The notes: generated from the sequence alone by a model not told the origin. A stretch of DNA of 35,600 bases from CAZTYI01 sp964466185 (GCA_964466185.1 CAYXMS010000013.1:1-35600), one strand, 5' to 3'; positions 1 to 8,229 are shown, numbered from the stretch's first letter. A program made the numbers and translations.

Positions 1-1
1 T

Positions 2-43
2 GCACCTTATATCCCAGTCCTAAAGGACTGGGTTTTACGGTGC
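2..43. repeat. Palindromic repeat, TAAA-loop hairpin
   Basis: Perfect 8-bp stem CCCAGTCC (13-20), loop TAAA (21-24), GGACTGGG (25-32). It is enclosed by an outer stem GCACC (2-6) and GGTGC (39-43). A diverged copy lies at 5527-5558. It sits upstream of fbaB. There is no T-run, so it does not look like a standard terminator. It belongs to the dispersed TTTA/TAAA hairpin family of this window. Confidence 0.75.
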
Positions 44-138
44 GCTATTGATAAATTTTTGAGGAAATTAAGAATCAAAGAGAATCCTTTGCTCTATAAA
101 ACAAAATCTGTTACAAGAAATTTTAAGGGAGGATTTTT

Positions 139-1191
139 ATGAAAAAAGCCGATATTGAAAAACTCTTGGATAAAGAGGCAAGTTCTTTGTTAGAGTATAC
201 TTGCAAGGTTTCTAAAGATAAATTGCATTTGCCGGGAAAAGATTGGATAGATCGTATTTTTGCAGCTTCGGATCGTAATGCAAGAGTACTGAACAACCTA
301 CAACAAATTTTTGATCATGGGAGATTGGCTGGCAGCGGTTATTTGTCTATTTTACCAGTCGATCAGGGCATAGAACATACGGCAGGAGCTTCTTTTGCTC
401 CAAATCCGGATTATTTCGATCCTGAAAATATTGTGAAATTGGCAATTGAAGGCGGATGTAATGCCGTGGCTTCTACTTCTGGCGTGTTAAGCATTGTAGC
501 CAGAAAATATGCCCATAAAATTCCTTTTGTCTTAAAAATTAATCATAATGAACTTTTGACTTATCCAAACAAGCATGATCAAATCTTGTTTGCGTCTGTT
601 CGACAAGCCTATGAAATGGGCTGCAGGGCCATCGGCGCTACTATTTATTTTGGCTCGGAAGAAAGCAATCGGCAAATAGTAGAAATAGCTAAAGCTTTTG
701 AACTCGCCCACGATTTGGGAATGGGGACTATCTTATGGTGCTATTTAAGAAACAAAGAGTTTAAAACCAAAGAAAAAGATTATCATTTAGCTGCTGATTT
801 AACCGGACAGGGCAATCATTTGGGAGCGACGATTCAAGCAGATATTATTAAACAGAAGCTGCCTGAGAATAATGGCGGATTTAAAGCTTTGCAATTCGCT
901 AAATATAAAGAAGAAATGTATACCCAGCTTTGTTCTGATCATCCAATTGATTTGACCAGATATCAGGTAATTAATAATTACATGGGCAGAATCGGTTTGA
1001 TTAATTCAGGCGGTGCTTCTGGCGAAAATGATTTGGTCCAGGCTGTACGTACGGCAGTAATTAATAAGCGGGCCGGAGGAATGGGTCTAATCTCTGGTAG
1101 AAAAGCTTTCCAAAAACCGCTTAAAGAAGGTGTTAAAATCTTAAATGCTATTCAAGATGTGTATTTGTGCAAAGATATTGATATAGCTTAA
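139..1191 (+). CDS. fbaB: Class I fructose-bisphosphate aldolase, archaeal (DhnA/FbaB) type
   Basis: Cytosolic glycolytic/gluconeogenic enzyme that cleaves or forms fructose-1,6-bisphosphate through a Schiff-base lysine. The 350 residues match the length of E. coli FbaB and follow it almost end to end: GYLSILPVDQGIEHTAGASF near residue 70, KINHNELLTYPN, GATIYFGSEESNRQI, then ADLTGQGNHLGATIQADIIK, and the C-terminal GLISGRKAFQKP. I infer that the lysine of ADIIKQK is the Schiff-base residue, by analogy with archaeal-type aldolases. The start is set by a strong Shine-Dalgarno AAGGGAGGA (125-133), 5 bases before ATG. In Chlamydia the aldolase gene (dhnA) sits beside a GadC/XasA-type antiporter; here that antiporter lies about 5.5 kb away (6650-8038). 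A palindromic repeat begins at the first base after the stop codon. Identification is secure. Confidence 0.97.
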   Translation: MKKADIEKLLDKEASSLLEYTCKVSKDKLHLPGKDWIDRIFAASDRNARVLNNLQQIFDHGRLAGSGYLSILPVDQGIEHTAGASFAPNPDYFDPENIVKLAIEGGCNAVASTSGVLSIVARKYAHKIPFVLKINHNELLTYPNKHDQILFASVRQAYEMGCRAIGATIYFGSEESNRQIVEIAKAFELAHDLGMGTILWCYLRNKEFKTKEKDYHLAADLTGQGNHLGATIQADIIKQKLPENNGGFKALQFAKYKEEMYTQLCSDHPIDLTRYQVINNYMGRIGLINSGGASGENDLVQAVRTAVINKRAGGMGLISGRKAFQKPLKEGVKILNAIQDVYLCKDIDIA

Positions 1192-1232
1192 TTATCAACG
1201 ACGACGTAATACCTCTAGCTTTAGCTGGTGGT
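1192..1232 (+). repeat. IS200/IS605-like terminal palindrome (copy A)
   Basis: Bases 1192-1225 match 8695-8728 at 30 of 34 positions. The shared block ends in an imperfect hairpin: arm 1211-1219, TTTA loop 1220-1223, arm 1224-1232, with one mismatch and one G-T pair. The stem, the CTTTAG apex and the conserved 5' flank resemble the sub-terminal hairpins of IS200/IS605 elements. No transposase is present. The copy abuts the fbaB stop codon. Confidence 0.6.
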
Positions 1233-1621
1233 AGATATATTAATTTTACTTTTTAATAAATGAACTAAGTTAAAATTTATTATTAGTATTTTTGTATTAT
1301 CTCTTATTAGCCTGAGTATAAGTATTTAAAATTTAAACGTTTATTTGGATTGGAAGATATTTTAAAATATTTTTTAAATAAATAAAATCTTAAAAGTAAA
1401 AAATAAGTTTTAAATATATTTTTTTTGAAAAAAAAATCTTTGCGTTTATCTATGAAATAACAATATAATTAAAGGTAAATTTGAGGTTGTAAAAAAATTA
1501 AGCCTTAAATTTTGTTATAATGTATTTAAATTGTCGTGTTTAGTAGATTCTCTTTTGTTAGTAACTTTTGTTCTCTACTTTGAGATGTGCTCGCCACGAT
1601 TGCAAAACATGGATTTTTTTT
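1233..1621. other. AT-rich leader region before the RRM gene
   Basis: About 390 bases, strongly AT-rich, with no convincing reading frame. TATAAT at 1516-1521 is a possible -10 box, about 100 bases before the RRM start codon, but no -35 box lies at normal spacing (TTGTAA at 1488 is 22 bases away). The 60 bases before the start codon are less AT-rich and would form a leader. A frame open from 1568 extends the RRM protein, but its extra 18 residues look non-conserved. Confidence 0.35.
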
Positions 1622-1918
1622 ATGAAACTGTACGTTAGTAATCTCCCTTATTCATATGGAGATAATGAATTGCAAGAAATTTTTGCCGCTATTGGCCAAG
1701 TAACTTCAGCTAAAGTTATCACTGACCGGTTTTCTGGTCGTTCTAAAGGTTTTGGCTTTGTTGAAATGTCTGATGAAGATGCTAAAAAAGCCATAGCAGA
1801 ACTAAATGGCAAAGAAGTAGATGGACGTGCTTTGGTAGTGAACGAAGCTAGGCCTCCACGTAAAAGAGAGTCGAGAGATAATTATCAGCGCTCTTCTTTT
1901 AACCGCAGGGATTATTAA
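1622..1918 (+). CDS. Small single-RRM RNA-binding protein
   Basis: A 98-residue protein made of one RNA-recognition motif plus a short basic tail; it should bind single-stranded RNA. RNP2 is LYVSNL (residues 3-8) and RNP1 is KGFGFVEM (about 40-47), with the expected beta-alpha-beta spacing. The last 20 residues are Arg/Ser/Asn/Tyr-rich, as in cyanobacterial Rbp and similar bacterial glycine- or arginine-tailed RRM proteins. I chose ATG at 1622, giving MKLYVSNL, because RRMs start right at RNP2. An upstream in-frame start at 1568 would add residues unlike the family. No good Shine-Dalgarno is seen. A strong terminator follows, so the gene is probably monocistronic. The precise target RNA is unknown. 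Confidence 0.9.
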   Translation: MKLYVSNLPYSYGDNELQEIFAAIGQVTSAKVITDRFSGRSKGFGFVEMSDEDAKKAIAELNGKEVDGRALVVNEARPPRKRESRDNYQRSSFNRRDY

Positions 1919-1977
1919 TTTAATCTAGGGTTAAAATCTATCCGTTTTTATAGATATAAAAATAAGATATGGTTTAA

Positions 1978-2009
1978 GGCGAAACAATTTTATTGTTTCG
2001 CCTTTTTAT
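1978..2009 (+). terminator. Rho-independent terminator after the RRM gene
   Basis: Perfect 11-bp stem GGCGAAACAAT (1978-1988), loop TTT, ATTGTTTCGCC (1992-2002), followed by a T-rich tract on the plus strand. It lies 59 bases after the RRM stop codon. Confidence 0.9.
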
Positions 2010-2158
2010 TTAGTCGAGCCTGAAGAACTGCATCTTTTACAAGAAGCTGCAAAGCGGCAGACTTGTCTGATTGTCGATGATGTTGAAAACTTCAACCGCC
2101 TTTAGAAGACAATCGAATCCTAGTTGGAATTGTATTCTTTAAAAGATTTGTCGGTCGA
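1990..2158 (-). pseudogene. Decayed coding remnant downstream of the AsmA-like gene
   Basis: Base composition is higher in GC than the flanks. On the minus strand one frame reads about 20 codons ending IRLSSKGG, hits a stop (complement of 2092-2094), then stays open for 33 codons containing RQSDKSAALQLLVKDAV and a lysine-rich end, stopping at 1990-1992. The Arg/Gln, Ala-Leu-heptad and basic-tail pattern weakly recalls the C-terminal half of RF-1/ArfB-type release-factor domains, but this is a guess. The piece lies in a frame different from the neighbouring AsmA-like gene and has no start of its own. A plus-strand frame is also open here, so the reading strand is uncertain. Confidence 0.3.
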
Positions 2159-3451
2159 CTATCTAGTTTTGAGTTTTGAGTTTTTCAAAAGCGGCTTTAG
2201 CAGAGTTTTTTGTTGTAAAGAGATTAATCTGGCTATTTTACCGACAGTTTCTTTTTTATTTAATTTGATTTTTTTTAATGATCCGGAAAGAGGAAGGCTA
2301 AGCATATAATTTGCTGGCAGCGTATAAATTTTAAACCTCTTTTTTAAAAGTTCTGCCGGCAGTCCCAAATACATGTCTATTTTATTGCTGCTAAGATTAA
2401 GATTGCCTGCTGCAGAAATCGGTAAAGGACCTAAAAAAATGTTTAAAGATGAAACGTTCAAAAATCCTTTTTGAACGTTTATATTAGCAGGAGAAAATTT
2501 TAAGGCTATTTTTTTGCTGTTGGCTAATTTAGGCTCTTTTAACAGTTTGATAAATAAAGCTAAATTTTTAGTATTGCTGATTTTAATTTTACCTAAATTT
2601 AAAACTCCTTTTAACCTTAGTTTTTCAAGATCAAAAGGCAGCGGTATAACAAATCCCTCTTTATCTATATTGAGAGTAATGGGAATCAGAGTCTTAAAAT
2701 AGGGCATCGAGAAAAGTTGAAATTCAGAGCCTAATCTTCTAGAGCTGAGGCTTAAATTTAGACAGATGTTTTCTTGCAGGGTGATTTGATTAGGGGAATA
2801 GATTAAAGGCAATTTTCCCTGATAATAATCGGAAACTAAATCAATATTTAAGGGGCCTTGTGAGTTTTTTACATGAAAAGAGATGCAGGCATCGAAGTTT
2901 TTACCTATTAAAGATGTAATTAAATTGTCTGTTTGAAAAAAATCATCCAGTATTTTAGATGGCAGTTTATAAAGCTTAAAATTCCCTTTAGCTGTTTTGG
3001 CTTTTTTTTGAGCAAAACCCTGAAAAAAAATTTTCCCCGCAATTTGATTTTGAGCAGTTAAATCAAATTTTAAACCATGTGCTGAACAGTTTATAAAACC
3101 ATTGATTTGATTTAAGCTAGTTTTAAAAAGACGCAATTTTCCATTGGTTATTCTTAACGTTGGCTGAGATGAGAAAAAGTTTTCTTTTTTTAAAGAAAAA
3201 AGCGAAAAAAAACTTTTTTTCAAAATTAGCTCTTCAGCATTGAACTGGAAATTTTTAGCTTGAATTTTTATTTTTTTAAATTTTTGAAAGGCCAGATAGG
3301 AAAAATGGGTATTTTGAGCCTGTATTTGCAGACCACTGGTTTTTTTTATCAGATAAAAAAAAGCCTGATTTAAAAGAGGAAGTGATAAAATTTGAGGCAG
3401 AAATAAAAAAAATAATCCTAAAAATAATCCCAGTTTTTTCCATTTTCGCAT
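2159..3451 (-). CDS. AsmA/TamB-like envelope protein
   Basis: A 430-residue protein with one N-terminal membrane segment (about residues 8-28) followed by a long beta-rich region with alternating polar and apolar residues, and no catalytic motif. The stretch SAAGNLNLSSNKIDMYLGLP near residue 350 resembles the C-terminal core of AsmA-family proteins, where a G-x-L-x-L-x-x-x-x-I-D pattern is typical. The family is membrane-anchored in the inner membrane, faces the periplasm and is linked to outer-membrane assembly or lipid transport. It starts only 3 bases after the glmS stop, so the two genes are probably cotranscribed. It is basic and lysine-rich throughout. Family membership is by pattern only; the role is inferred. 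Confidence 0.6.
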   Translation of the reverse strand: MRKWKKLGLFLGLFFLFLPQILSLPLLNQAFFYLIKKTSGLQIQAQNTHFSYLAFQKFKKIKIQAKNFQFNAEELILKKSFFSLFSLKKENFFSSQPTLRITNGKLRLFKTSLNQINGFINCSAHGLKFDLTAQNQIAGKIFFQGFAQKKAKTAKGNFKLYKLPSKILDDFFQTDNLITSLIGKNFDACISFHVKNSQGPLNIDLVSDYYQGKLPLIYSPNQITLQENICLNLSLSSRRLGSEFQLFSMPYFKTLIPITLNIDKEGFVIPLPFDLEKLRLKGVLNLGKIKISNTKNLALFIKLLKEPKLANSKKIALKFSPANINVQKGFLNVSSLNIFLGPLPISAAGNLNLSSNKIDMYLGLPAELLKKRFKIYTLPANYMLSLPLSGSLKKIKLNKKETVGKIARLISLQQKTLLKPLLKNSKLKTR

Positions 3452-3454
3452 TGT

Positions 3455-5296
3455 TTATTCCACCGTGACTGATTTGGCTAAATTACGGGGATGATCTATT
3501 TCCCGCCCTTTTTCTTTAGCTATAAAATAAGCAAACAGTTGGCCTGCTACAGAAGAGGTAAAAGTAGCTAACGGGTCTATAGTCCGAGGTAGGTAAAATA
3601 CATCATCTGCAATTTCAGCAAGTTCAGGACTGTTTTTAAAGGCAAAAGCTAAAATAGGAGCATTTCTTGCTTTGATTTCCATTAAATTAGAAAGTATTTT
3701 AACATAAGTCTGCTGATTGGCGGCAAAAGCAACGACCGGTAGCTTATTATCGAGTAAAGCAATCGGTCCATGTTTCATTTCGCCTGCCGGATAGCCGCTG
3801 GCATTAAGGTAGGAAATTTCTTTTAGCTTGAGCGCAGCTTCTAAAGAGGTCGGATACATATAGCGGCGGCCTAGATATAAAAAATCTTTGTATTTGCTAT
3901 ATTTGCTAGCTAATTTTTGAATCTGTTGTGTTTGATCCAGTATTTGGCGGATCTGCTGCGGCAGATTGAGCATTTTAGATAGAAATTTTTTGCCTTCTTC
4001 TTTGCTGACATGGCGTAAACGCGCCATAAATAGGGAAAATAGATTTAAAATCGTCAGCTGAGAAGTAAAGGCTTTGGTAGAACAAACGCTGATCTCCGGG
4101 CCGGCATGCAGGAAAATCGCGCTGTCAGATTCCCTGACCAGAGTAGAATTTTTAACGTTGCAAATTGCTAGTATTTTAGCGCCTTTGGCTTTAATTTCCC
4201 TAACTGCGCCAATGGTATCTGCGGTTTCTCCTGATTGGGAAATGGCAATGACTAAAGTATCATTAGAAACAATGGGGTTTTTATAGCGCAGTTCTGAGGC
4301 AATTTCTGCATGGGTCGGGATTCTCGCTTCGTCTTCTAGCATCATAGCCCCTATTAAACCGGCATGATAGGAAGTGCCGCAGCCAATAATAATAATGTGG
4401 CGGCAGGAAAGCAGTTCTTGACGTGAAAAGTTAATTTTTTCAAAAAAAGCCGTGCCATAATCTTCATCAATATGGCCCAGCAAAGCTTTTTGTAAAGTAA
4501 AAGGCTGCTCAAAAATTTCTTTTAGCATAAAATGCTCAAAACCTGTTTTATCAATGGTCAAATTTTGCCCGTATAATTTTTCAGTTTTTTTAACTATCGG
4601 CTGTTTTTCAGTATTAAAAACCTGGTAATTTTTTTGGTGTAAAAGTGCTATTTCTTGAGTTTTTAAATAAAAAACATTTAAATTGCGGCCTAAAAAAGCG
4701 TTCGGATCAGAAGAAAGTAATGTTTCTTGTCTTTTATCGTCAAAACCAATAACTAAAGGACAGTCATGGGCTGCTGCTATAATTGTATCAGGATGATCTT
4801 TATGGATCAGAGCAATAGCAAAGCTGCCTATTAAATTAGCAATAGAATTTTTTACAGCCTCAAATAAATCTTTTTGATTTTGATAATAATAAGAAATCAG
4901 CTGGGCTATAACTTCAGTATCAGTATCAGTAGTAAATTTAATACCGTTTTTTTCTAGGAATTGTTTGATCTTGGTATGATTTTCAATGATCCCGTTATGT
5001 ACAACGGCAAGTTGTTGGTGTTGGTCAAGATGGGGGTGGGCGTTTTTGTGGTTGGCAATTCCATGTGTTGCCCAACGGGTATGCCCAATAGCTATTTTTA
5101 AATTAACCGGTCTGGTCTTGATTTTTTTTTCTAAAGCAGCAATTTTACCGACTGCTTTTAAAGACCAAAGCTGGTTTTTGATCAAACCAGCAATGCCGGA
5201 AGAATCATAGCCCCTGTATTCTAATCTTTTAAGCCCTTCTAAACAGGCATTAAGAGGATTGTGCTTTTTTCCTAAATAACCAAAAATTCCACACAT
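3455..5296 (-). CDS. glmS: Glutamine--fructose-6-phosphate aminotransferase (isomerizing)
   Basis: Makes glucosamine-6-phosphate from fructose-6-phosphate and glutamine, the first step toward UDP-GlcNAc for lipid A and peptidoglycan. I start at the ATG giving MCGIFGYLG so that the nucleophilic cysteine is residue 1 after Met removal; the longer upstream frame (to 5335) would bury it. The 613 residues compare with 609 in E. coli. Order: Ntn glutaminase domain (HTRWATHG, about 70-80), a linker, and two SIS sugar-isomerase domains with CGTSYHAG, SQSGETADT and CSTKAFTSQ. The exact C-terminal end is NLAKSVTVE, with K608 matching the catalytic lysine of the family. A leader carrying palindromic repeats separates it from the divergent MgtE-like gene. 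No glmS ribozyme-like element was recognised in the leader. Confidence 0.97.
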   Translation of the reverse strand: MCGIFGYLGKKHNPLNACLEGLKRLEYRGYDSSGIAGLIKNQLWSLKAVGKIAALEKKIKTRPVNLKIAIGHTRWATHGIANHKNAHPHLDQHQQLAVVHNGIIENHTKIKQFLEKNGIKFTTDTDTEVIAQLISYYYQNQKDLFEAVKNSIANLIGSFAIALIHKDHPDTIIAAAHDCPLVIGFDDKRQETLLSSDPNAFLGRNLNVFYLKTQEIALLHQKNYQVFNTEKQPIVKKTEKLYGQNLTIDKTGFEHFMLKEIFEQPFTLQKALLGHIDEDYGTAFFEKINFSRQELLSCRHIIIIGCGTSYHAGLIGAMMLEDEARIPTHAEIASELRYKNPIVSNDTLVIAISQSGETADTIGAVREIKAKGAKILAICNVKNSTLVRESDSAIFLHAGPEISVCSTKAFTSQLTILNLFSLFMARLRHVSKEEGKKFLSKMLNLPQQIRQILDQTQQIQKLASKYSKYKDFLYLGRRYMYPTSLEAALKLKEISYLNASGYPAGEMKHGPIALLDNKLPVVAFAANQQTYVKILSNLMEIKARNAPILAFAFKNSPELAEIADDVFYLPRTIDPLATFTSSVAGQLFAYFIAKEKGREIDHPRNLAKSVTVE

Positions 5297-5433
5297 AATA
5301 TCCCAATCTTTTAAGTACTGATCATAAAAGAGCAAGCCTATTTTTTTAAGCTAAATTTTTGCATGGCTTATTTTATTTTTTTGGGATAATATGGTTGCCT
5401 ATTTATTTTCAAATCTTTATTAGTGGGATCAAT

Positions 5434-5456
5434 CACCCTTTCCTAAAGGGGAGGGG
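5434..5456. repeat. Palindromic repeat, TAAA-loop hairpin
   Basis: CCCTTTCC (5436-5443), loop TAAA (5444-5447), GGGGAGGG (5448-5455), paired with two G-T wobbles. It belongs to the same family as the palindromes at 2-43 and 8598-8617, in the reverse-complement orientation of the latter. Confidence 0.65.
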
Positions 5457-5480
5457 TTTAAGTTGTGAGGTACAAGGTAA

Positions 5481-5496
5481 CAGGTCAGTGGACCTG
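5481..5496. repeat. Short perfect hairpin between two palindromic repeats
   Basis: CAGGTC (5481-5486), AGTG loop, GACCTG (5491-5496). It lies midway between the TAAA hairpins at 5434 and 5527 and may be part of the same element. It has no T-run. Confidence 0.4.
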
Positions 5497-5526
5497 AATG
5501 GTATGAAAGCTTGTATTTTTTAACTC

Positions 5527-5558
5527 GCACTTTGTATCCCAGCTCTAAAGGAAGGGGT
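5527..5558. repeat. Degenerate copy of the 2-43 palindrome
   Basis: GCACTTTGTATCCCAG followed by CTCTAAAGGAAGGGG aligns with 2-32, GCACCTTATATCCCAG followed by TCCTAAAGGACTGGG. The left flank and the apex are conserved; the right arm has decayed so that the stem is imperfect. Shared flanking sequence, beyond the palindrome itself, shows common descent of the two copies. Confidence 0.65.
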
Positions 5559-5621
5559 CTTCTTGCCTCAAAGATGATAAAAGATAAAGTTTTTTAATAC
5601 TCTTAGGTGGTAGATAAGGTT

Positions 5622-6605
5622 ATGGTTTATAAGAATTTGGATAAGAAAATTAAAGAAGTGGTCAAACCAATTAATACGGTTATTAATGTTAATGATACTA
5701 TAGATCAGGCTTTAATTAAGTTAATTGAAAAAAATATCGATCCTAAAATTTCTTATTTTTATGTCATTGATAATGAGAATCATTTGTTGGGTGTTGTTTC
5801 CACCCGCAAACTGCTTTTGAAAGATCGCACTACGGAAATTGCCGATCTCATGGATACTAATTTGATTACTTTGGAAGAGGACCAGACTTTAAAAGAAGCT
5901 CTGGAACTTTTTTATAATTTTCGTTTGCTCGCTTTTCCTGTGGTTGATAATGAAGGTAGACTTTTAGGTATTATTGATATTGATATATATGTAGAAGAAC
6001 CTTGCGAGTTGACTAGCAGTAAACAAAAATGGGATGTTTTTCAATTAATAGGCTATTCTTTAGAAGATGAAAGAAGAGGATCAATTTTTAAACGTTATTT
6101 CATGCGGCTTCCATGGCTTTTTTGCAGCTTGATAGGTGGGCTTTTCTGTGCTTGGATTGCCAACCTGCATAGAGCTGTTTTGTCCCAGGTCTTGATGCTG
6201 GCAATGTTCCTTCCTTTGATTTTAGCTCTTTCCGAAGCGATTTCTATTCAGTCCATGACATCTGCCATCCATTATTTAAAAAGACCGAGAATTAATTTAA
6301 AAATAGCTTTTGCCAGGGGTTTTAAAGAATTAAAAGTTGTATTTTTAGTAGGAATTACAGCAGGAATTGCTGTAGCTTTTTCTTCGCTGTTTTTTAAAGG
6401 CGGTGGATTTTTACCAACCTTGGCCATTGGCTTAAGTATTATTGTATCTGTTCTGTTTTCTTCTGCTTTCGGTATGCTTTTCCCGTTAGCCATGAGCAAA
6501 AGTAAATTGGATTTTAAAGTGGCTTCCGGTCCTTTGGTATTAATGATGGCAGATATATTTACTGTAATTTTATATCTGGGCTTTGCCTCTTATTTAATTT
6601 TATAA
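5622..6605 (+). CDS. MgtE-like CBS-domain membrane protein, lacking the N domain
   Basis: Probable divalent-cation (Mg2+) channel-like protein of the inner membrane. Two CBS domains occupy about residues 20-135 (first around ISYFYVIDNENHLLGVVSTR, second around FPVVDNEGRLLGIIDIDIY), followed by a MgtE-type membrane domain with about five helices (165-327). Full MgtE proteins are about 450 residues and begin with a superhelical MgtE_N domain; that domain is absent here. The signature G-N-x-G-x-Q-S of the second membrane block is altered to EAISIQS, so transport is not assured. I prefer ATG at 5622 with AGGTGG (5605-5610) as ribosome site; a GTG at 5607 is possible. It converges with the APC antiporter, leaving 44 bases that include the palindrome AATTTTATAAAATT. 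Confidence 0.75.
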   Translation: MVYKNLDKKIKEVVKPINTVINVNDTIDQALIKLIEKNIDPKISYFYVIDNENHLLGVVSTRKLLLKDRTTEIADLMDTNLITLEEDQTLKEALELFYNFRLLAFPVVDNEGRLLGIIDIDIYVEEPCELTSSKQKWDVFQLIGYSLEDERRGSIFKRYFMRLPWLFCSLIGGLFCAWIANLHRAVLSQVLMLAMFLPLILALSEAISIQSMTSAIHYLKRPRINLKIAFARGFKELKVVFLVGITAGIAVAFSSLFFKGGGFLPTLAIGLSIIVSVLFSSAFGMLFPLAMSKSKLDFKVASGPLVLMMADIFTVILYLGFASYLIL

Positions 6606-6649
6606 AATTTTCTTTTTAAATATTAATAACAATAAGAATTTATAGAGTT

Positions 6650-8038
6650 TTATAATCTTTTTGTGATGTGCCAGGCTGGTTTTCTTAGTTTGTGAATTAT
6701 TAAAGGAATAATAGTAAAAAAGACCGTTCCTAAAATAGTAAAAATTATATAAAAAGTGGGGTAGGGATATTCTTCTGTTGGAATAAAGCTGAAGAAAAAA
6801 GCAACAGCTGAACCTAAAATGCCCAAAGAGGCAACTGTCCACATGCCAATATTTTTATAGGGAACCCGATAATCACGCTTTACTTCAGGTTTTTTGTATC
6901 TTAAGACTATTGCTGAAATGAACATTAAAATATACATGATCAAATATAATTGGGCAGTTAGGTTAAATAAAAGCTCATAAGTAGAAGATACGGAAGGGAT
7001 GAAAATATAAATCGAGGCGAGCGCTGAGACAACAATGGCCTGCAATAATAAAATATTGATATGCACGCCTTTTTTATTGGTTTTTTGTAAAAAAGGTGGC
7101 AGTTCTCCATGCTGGGCTGTTGCTAATAGGCCTTTTGACGGGCCAATAATCCAGGTAGAGACCATGCCTAAAGCTCCAATGAACATTAAAAAAGCAATGA
7201 TCGGCAGAATGGGGCTTAGTTTAAAATGCTTTAAAAAATAATTGATTGTTTCAATTGATCCTGAAGCTAGTTGGATTTTGGCTTTAGGTACAATAGTAGC
7301 TATAGATAGGGCTGCTATTGATAAAAGCAGTATAATCATAATTGTCGATAATAGAATGGCTTTGGGATAGTCTTTTTGCGGGTGCTTGACGTCTTTGGCA
7401 TGTACGGCAGAGACTTCCAGTCCTGCGTAAATTAACATAATCCCGGCCAGAACAGAATAGTTGGTAAAAGATTTTAAATTGGGTACCAGATTAGGCAGCG
7501 TATAGGAAATTTCCGAAGCATTGCCAGTGAAAAGCCAGGTAAGGCCAAAGCCGATAATGATCAGTCCAGGAATGAAAATACCAATCACTACACAGAGATT
7601 AATAATCCAGCTGGAAATATCCATGCCATAAAAGTTAACCAGCGTTACAGCCCAAATGACAATTAAAACTACCGCAAAAACATAAATATTGTTAGAAGCC
7701 AGTGAGGGATTAAAAATATAGCTTAAGGCCGTAGCTATATATGCTAAAATAGTAGGATACCAGATCACATTTTCTATCCATTGCAGCCAAATAGCAACGA
7801 AGCTGGCCTTGTCTCCCAGGGCTTCTCTAACCCAAATATACACACCACCTTGCTTGGGCCAGCCGGTAGCTAGCTCCGCTGAGATAAAACCTACCGGTAG
7901 AAAAAAGACCAAAGCAGCTACAATATAATAAAATAAAGAACTAAATCCATATTGCGCAGTATATGGCAGATTGGCAATATTGCAAATTGCTCCTACATTC
8001 ATCATAGCCAAAGCAAAAACAGAAAGTACTTTTTTCAT
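6650..8038 (-). CDS. APC-family amino-acid antiporter (GadC/XasA-like)
   Basis: A 462-residue inner-membrane protein with about 12 hydrophobic helices. It begins with the APC-type TM1 loop MMNVGAICNIANLPYTAQYG and continues with the segment ELATGWPKQGGVYIW, which is typical of the glutamate:GABA antiporter subfamily; GLEVSAVHAKDVKHPQKDYP around residue 225 is a further family signature. It probably exchanges an amino acid across the membrane, consistent with host-derived amino-acid uptake in an intracellular bacterium. In Chlamydia the homologue (xasA/CT216) is next to the class I aldolase. Its C-terminal 30 residues are basic. The substrate cannot be told from the sequence. Family confidence is high, exact substrate low. 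Confidence 0.88.
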   Translation of the reverse strand: MKKVLSVFALAMMNVGAICNIANLPYTAQYGFSSLFYYIVAALVFFLPVGFISAELATGWPKQGGVYIWVREALGDKASFVAIWLQWIENVIWYPTILAYIATALSYIFNPSLASNNIYVFAVVLIVIWAVTLVNFYGMDISSWIINLCVVIGIFIPGLIIIGFGLTWLFTGNASEISYTLPNLVPNLKSFTNYSVLAGIMLIYAGLEVSAVHAKDVKHPQKDYPKAILLSTIMIILLLSIAALSIATIVPKAKIQLASGSIETINYFLKHFKLSPILPIIAFLMFIGALGMVSTWIIGPSKGLLATAQHGELPPFLQKTNKKGVHINILLLQAIVVSALASIYIFIPSVSSTYELLFNLTAQLYLIMYILMFISAIVLRYKKPEVKRDYRVPYKNIGMWTVASLGILGSAVAFFFSFIPTEEYPYPTFYIIFTILGTVFFTIIPLIIHKLRKPAWHITKRL

Positions 8039-8122
8039 AAAAAATTAACTTTTTTTAAAATGATAAGAGGTTTTTTAGATGAAATGCAATGCTTTTATCA
8101 GAAAAAATTATCAATATTTTTT

Positions 8123-8151
8123 TTGAATCAATTTGGGATTTTCTGCATAAT
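8123..8151 (+). promoter_or_regulatory. Putative sigma70-type promoter for the 8230 gene
   Basis: TTGAAT (8123-8128), 17 bases, CATAAT (8146-8151), about 80 bases ahead of the start codon. It lies in an AT-rich background, so chance occurrence is possible. Confidence 0.45.
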
Positions 8152-8229
8152 ATTTACGTTTAAAAATAAAAAATATTGTTAAATTGCTTTTTTTTATTTT
8201 TTAAATCTAAATAAAATAGAAGGTTTGTT

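Noticed and set aside
1..138. Riboswitch or attenuator ahead of fbaB
   Set aside because: The hairpin at 2-43 is over 90 bases from the start codon, has no T-run, and is shared with an unrelated spacer at 5527, so it is better seen as a dispersed repeat.
1935..2105. Plus-strand reading of the remnant region (EPEELHLLQEAAKRQ)
   Set aside because: It runs through the RRM terminator and has no start; the minus-strand reading gives a more protein-like end. Both remain possible, so only the remnant status is reported.
6600..6842. Minus-strand 80-codon frame at the end of the antiporter gene
   Set aside because: Out-of-frame shadow of the antiporter 3' end and spacer; Phe/Tyr-rich with no signal.
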